Position numbers and translations under genes: made by a program. From assembly GCA_030141605.1 (NCBI GenBank), contig JAQGDQ010000046.1, forward strand, positions 372,001-436,000: a stretch of DNA of 64,000 bases. Reading direction: 5' to 3'. A model generated the notes under the pieces. The model was given only the letters and a program-made list of their open reading frames with translations. It was not told the origin of the DNA and did not search any database. Position 1 is the first letter of the stretch; each line of letters opens with the position of its first letter. Of the stretch, positions 60,112-64,000 are shown piece by piece. Source of the DNA: Tubiluchus corallicola (Eukaryota > Priapulida > Priapulimorpha > Priapulimorphida > Tubiluchidae).

Positions 60112-62463
60112 ATGTCATTTCGTTCCAACAAGAAATTTAAATCGGAGTGTACAACTAGATCATCTGTTATAGTAAAAAGAATGAGTTCTGAACGTGAGCA
60201 AAACAACAGTAATTCCCCGCATTTGCCTGCTAATCAAGAAATTGACCGACCTGAAAATGTTCAGAGTACTGAACAAGGTGGTAATGGTGAGGCATCAGTT
60301 CGAGATGACTCTACAACAGATACCAGTCAACCAGTTTTCAGGACTGTAGTTACCTCTCTTGGGGAATCACATATCTTGCAAGACATTTCTTCACAACACC
60401 ATGCTGAGACGAATGGAAAAATGTCTAGTGATAGTACTGTCTTCACTGCAAAATTGAAACATTATCTAGCATTGCCTGTAGGAGACGAAGACAATGGATC
60501 TCAACCAGCAATTCTGGAAGTTCCTCAGGCGAGAGGTACCTAGTATTTTTTACAAACATTCTATGTGTACGCTTGAGCAATGGCTTACTTTTTTTATTAG
60601 ATGTTGCATTATAAACGACTCACCAGAAAATACTCAAATGAGAAGTTTACTGAACTGCTCTTAAATAACTTTAGTTTAATAGTCACTATTTAGTTCTGTA
60701 AAATTTGTGAGCTTGTAATGTAAAAAAGTACAACAAATTTTAACAGCAATCAGCATTTTGTCATTTTTAAATTACTTAAAAATAACAAAGTCCTAAAAAT
60801 TCACTTTGAATAGTGAAAGATGTTTTTGCACAAAAGAAAAAAAGTTATGTCAAGTGACTTCACAACTTATCAGGTTTTGAAAACTTTTCAATGGAACCTA
60901 AAAGGAACAGTAAACTTTTGGTTGCATAGATGTAATTCTGTGATAGTGAGTCTAAAAGTCATTTTTTTTATTTGTTAGACTATATTTACATCCCAACTTA
61001 CCATGTGGTGACACTATATGTAGTGCAGTGTAATAGTTAATTTTATGTGATAATTTTCTTTTTAACTGTTATCAACCACATATTTAACATTTGAACATAT
61101 TGTAAAAATGATTTTATGACTTTAATCTTTGTCAATAGTTATAGACACAGAAGCAGCAGAAAGTGGTGAAACTCTGATAGCTGGAAGTCAGGTTACAAGC
61201 AGCACCAGTCATGCTACACACGAAACCTGGTTTTCAAATCCATCGTCTTCAACTAGAAATGATGTGGATGTGGCTATGCTAAATAATGGTGAAGTTTTGA
61301 GTTCAGGTACTGTGGCAGTGGAATCTTCTCAGCCAGACAGCACACAATCTTTGCCTACCTCAAGTTCTACAGGGGCAACCGAAGACAGTCCAGAGTCTGT
61401 TGTCAGGTATTGTCAGGTTTGCAATGATTTTGCTTCTGGGTTCCATTACGGAGCATGGTCTTGCGAGGGATGTAAAGCATTTTTCAAGCGCAGCATAGGA
61501 AGCAACACTACGTATGTTTGTCCTGCGAAGGGTCAGTGCACGATAGATAAATTTCGGCGGAGAAGTTGCCAGGCATGTCGTTTACAAAAATGCTTTGATG
61601 TTGGCATGAATCGTTCAATCAAAGCTAGTTCAAAAAGAAAGGGTGATGGCAGTAAGGATGCAAAGTCAAAACATAAGTCTGCAGAAGGTACTGGCGATGA
61701 TATTGCCGCTATTGGTAGAACAGCTTCGGAGAGTATAACTTCTAATGAGATTGTCAAAGCGTTGCTACAATCTGATATTCATTCACTACCTTCTGGTCAT
61801 GATCACTCTGCACCAGCTACGGAGAATCATATTATGGCCACTATAACTAAGCTTGCCGACAGGGAACTGGTTTACAATATAAATTGGGCTAAGCACATCC
61901 CTGGTTACACTGACATACCGCTGAATGACCAAGTGAGTCTGTTAGAAGCATCTTGGATGGAGCTGATGGTTTATGACATATGCTTTCGTTCTAAACCTTA
62001 CAAGGGAGAAAAACTTGTTTTTGCTCCAGATTTTATCCTGGACAGGCATCTGCTGAAGACTGGAGGCTTGCAGTCAATTGGGGATATTATGCTGGCACTA
62101 AGTGCCAAATTTGATTTGATGGCATTGAGCTTGGAGGAAATAGTGTGCATGAAAGCACTGGCTTTGATCACAGCACAGTTGAAAAAACTCAGCAGTTCTG
62201 AGAAGATTAAAAGCATAGAGAAACAACTTATGGGTGCTTTAAGTGACATTATTGCTACAACCGAGAGTACCGATCGTTTCAGAATGTCTCGACTGTTTCT
62301 TATTATGCCACATGTTCGTTACATTTCTGGTCAAGGTGTGGCTCTGTTTTTTCAGATGAAGAGTGAGGCGGAAATGACAGTGTTGCTGCAGGAAATGGTT
62401 ACAGCACAGTTTATAGCACAGCACTCTGTACAACAAAACCTGATACAGAGCAAAGCCAAGTGA
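60112..62463 (+). CDS. Estrogen-receptor-type (NR3) nuclear receptor, 582 residues, two exons
   Basis: A ligand-regulated transcription factor of the nucleus. Exons 60112-60535 (GTACCT donor) and 61139-62463 (stop TGA) join in phase 1. Residues 1-232 are a Ser/Thr/Gln-rich, low-complexity N-terminal region. The two-zinc-finger DNA-binding domain spans about 233-298 and has the ER-type P box ([11 protein letters not shown], 250-254 core EGCKA), implying AGGTCA half sites. A basic hinge ([20 protein letters not shown]) can serve as nuclear localisation signal. The ligand domain (about 370-568) keeps the ER-type pair that grips a steroid A ring, Glu384 (ADRELV) and Arg425 (CFRSKP), but the D-ring His is replaced (about Leu544). 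An AF-2 core VLLQEMV (556-562) is present. EGCKA rather than EACKA argues against ERR. Both zinc fingers and the whole ligand domain lie in one exon, which is unusual for nuclear receptors. Confidence 0.9.
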
Positions 62464-64000
62464 GACCTGACTGTGAAATGGTCTTTATTCATCACCATTT
62501 ATTTTACTTGTTTTCTTTTCACTTATGAAAGCATGGAAAACAAATTTACATATTACGCATATTATAGCAAATTTTTTAAGCTGTATCAATTTCTTATTAA
62601 GCAGCACATTATTTTTGCTTAAGAAGATCTAAAATTGTTTTGCCACATGTATAATAAGTTTTCAAAATGTTGATGACCGGTGAAGTACAAAAGCAAGTAT
62701 TTTATTATTTTGTCGTTTTTCACTATAATTACTGTTAATAGTACATATACATTGTAACTACTAGTCAAACCATTGTGCTGTACCTTTCAGTTTGCTTTAA
62801 AAATCGTAGTTTCTGTACAATTAACTGCGAAATTGTTAGACTAGTTTTACCACACAACAGAATTTTACTTTGTGGTGAATCAACGAGGCTGTGTTGTCCT
62901 GCTATGAATTGAAAATTGAAAATGTCTTCATGAATGAATGGTGCTAACAACAGTTACAACTAATTATCTGTGGGTGTAGAGTATAATGATGCAGCAAGGA
63001 CTTGAGCAACATTACAAGGGATGTCTGTAATTAAAAATAACATTTCAATTCGAGGTTTGTTATGTCTATTTAGACGAAAGGTGGACAGAGAAGCCATTGC
63101 CCAAAATGTCTCACAGAAATAGTCCAGCGTGTGTTAAAAACGACTATTGTTTGTCGTTTGCCATCACAGCTCCTGCTAATTAATGTGGCAAAATAGTGCT
63201 AACTTTCGATATTTGTTTGGTGTTGCTGGTTCTTACCGCTTTTAATATCTGTTGATTTTTATCAGTTTTCCAGTTATGTATATTTATGTGTGGTTTCAAA
63301 GATCTTCATTGCTTTTTGTGTCTGGTGTAATTCAAGTTCATTTGCTCCTGAAAATGCCATAAATGGCAAGATTTGGATGTTGCACTCTTACCATTTTTTG
63401 TACAGATTGCTGCAAATGAAGCTGGTGGTCAAAGGTTTTGCTTGGAACATAAGAATGTAAACTTATACAGCTTCTGAAAATTTAATTCTTATTATTACTT
63501 TGCTTGTGATAGAAAGTATCTGTTGTTGTTCTTGAAACGAGTGAGGTTATAGTTATCAGGAAAAGAATTTTACAGTAGAGAATTACAGATAAGAAGCCTA
63601 GGGGGATCACGGTTTTATTAGCAGGCCTCCTACATCTAAGCATATCTGATTATCAGAGGTGGTAACAAAACTAATACAAATAACCTGGCAGAGATTTGGA
63701 ATGATGAAAGAGGGATCCTGCAGGCTGTAAGAGCTTGTGGCTGCCTCCATTTAACGTTCACAATACAAGAGTCCCAGCCACTTTCTAAGATATTTTTCCA
63801 TGATAGAACATAGGTCAAGTCCAAGTCAATAAAGTCATCATGAAATTGTAACTTGTTTCAGCACAAAATCATTCCACGAGAACCCTATAATTTAAACCTT
63901 AAGCATTTATATGAGTCATGTGCTGCATTTCAAGATTTACATGTGCCAGTTGACTAAGAACCTTATTACAATAGTTATACAGCAATTTTTGTAAGGAAAT
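62464..64000. other. 3' side of the nuclear receptor gene
   Basis: Probably its 3' UTR in part; AATAAA at 63828-63833 is one possible poly(A) signal. Short open frames here (62765-62950, 63636-63824, minus strand) have no support. Confidence 0.4.

Overview
This window is AT-rich nuclear DNA from an animal. Its genes are interrupted by GT-AG introns, and the gene families are metazoan: CAMTA, PLAT-domain lipoxygenase, beta-1,4-galactosyltransferase, heparan-sulfate 3-O-sulfotransferase, an Ig-superfamily receptor and an estrogen-receptor-type nuclear receptor. The content fits a marine invertebrate. Sequence alone does not let me name the phylum; a non-vertebrate deuterostome or a lophotrochozoan are both possible, and an ER-type receptor would be unexpected in tunicates.

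Layout. 1-6850 (+): the last three coding exons of a CAMTA-type calmodulin-binding transcription factor. 9872-20950 (-): a lipoxygenase of about 17 exons with all five iron ligands, including one GC-AG intron. 25543-27133 (+): a beta-1,4-galactosyltransferase whose poly(A) signal abuts a roughly 1 kb foldback transposon (27424-28435). 29280-43401: three genes for small secreted, highly basic peptides, described below. 49027-50115 (+): an intronless heparan-sulfate 3-O-sulfotransferase. 54060-56753 (+): an intronless seven-Ig transmembrane receptor. 60112-62463 (+): a two-exon ER-like nuclear receptor. Spaces between genes hold decayed LINE pieces, tRNA-derived SINEs, a dispersed repeat pair, degenerate tandem repeats and trinucleotide microsatellites.

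The most interesting part is the 29-43 kb cluster. Three genes (one on -, two on +) share one design: a first exon coding a signal peptide and ending in phase 1; a 32-35 base micro-exon ending in phase 0 and coding a short linker (two of the three end Glu-Ala-Val-Arg); and a last exon coding an Arg/Lys-rich product. One ends with a purely acidic tail after a purely basic stretch. One is a 279-residue precursor alternating basic blocks and acidic spacers. Each has a TATA box at a sensible distance. This resembles cationic host-defence peptide precursors, but I recognise no named family and function is inference.

The other genes do not form a pathway. Two of them (the galactosyltransferase and the sulfotransferase) act on glycans in the Golgi. 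The genes from 49 to 62 kb are strikingly intron-poor compared with those from 1 to 27 kb.
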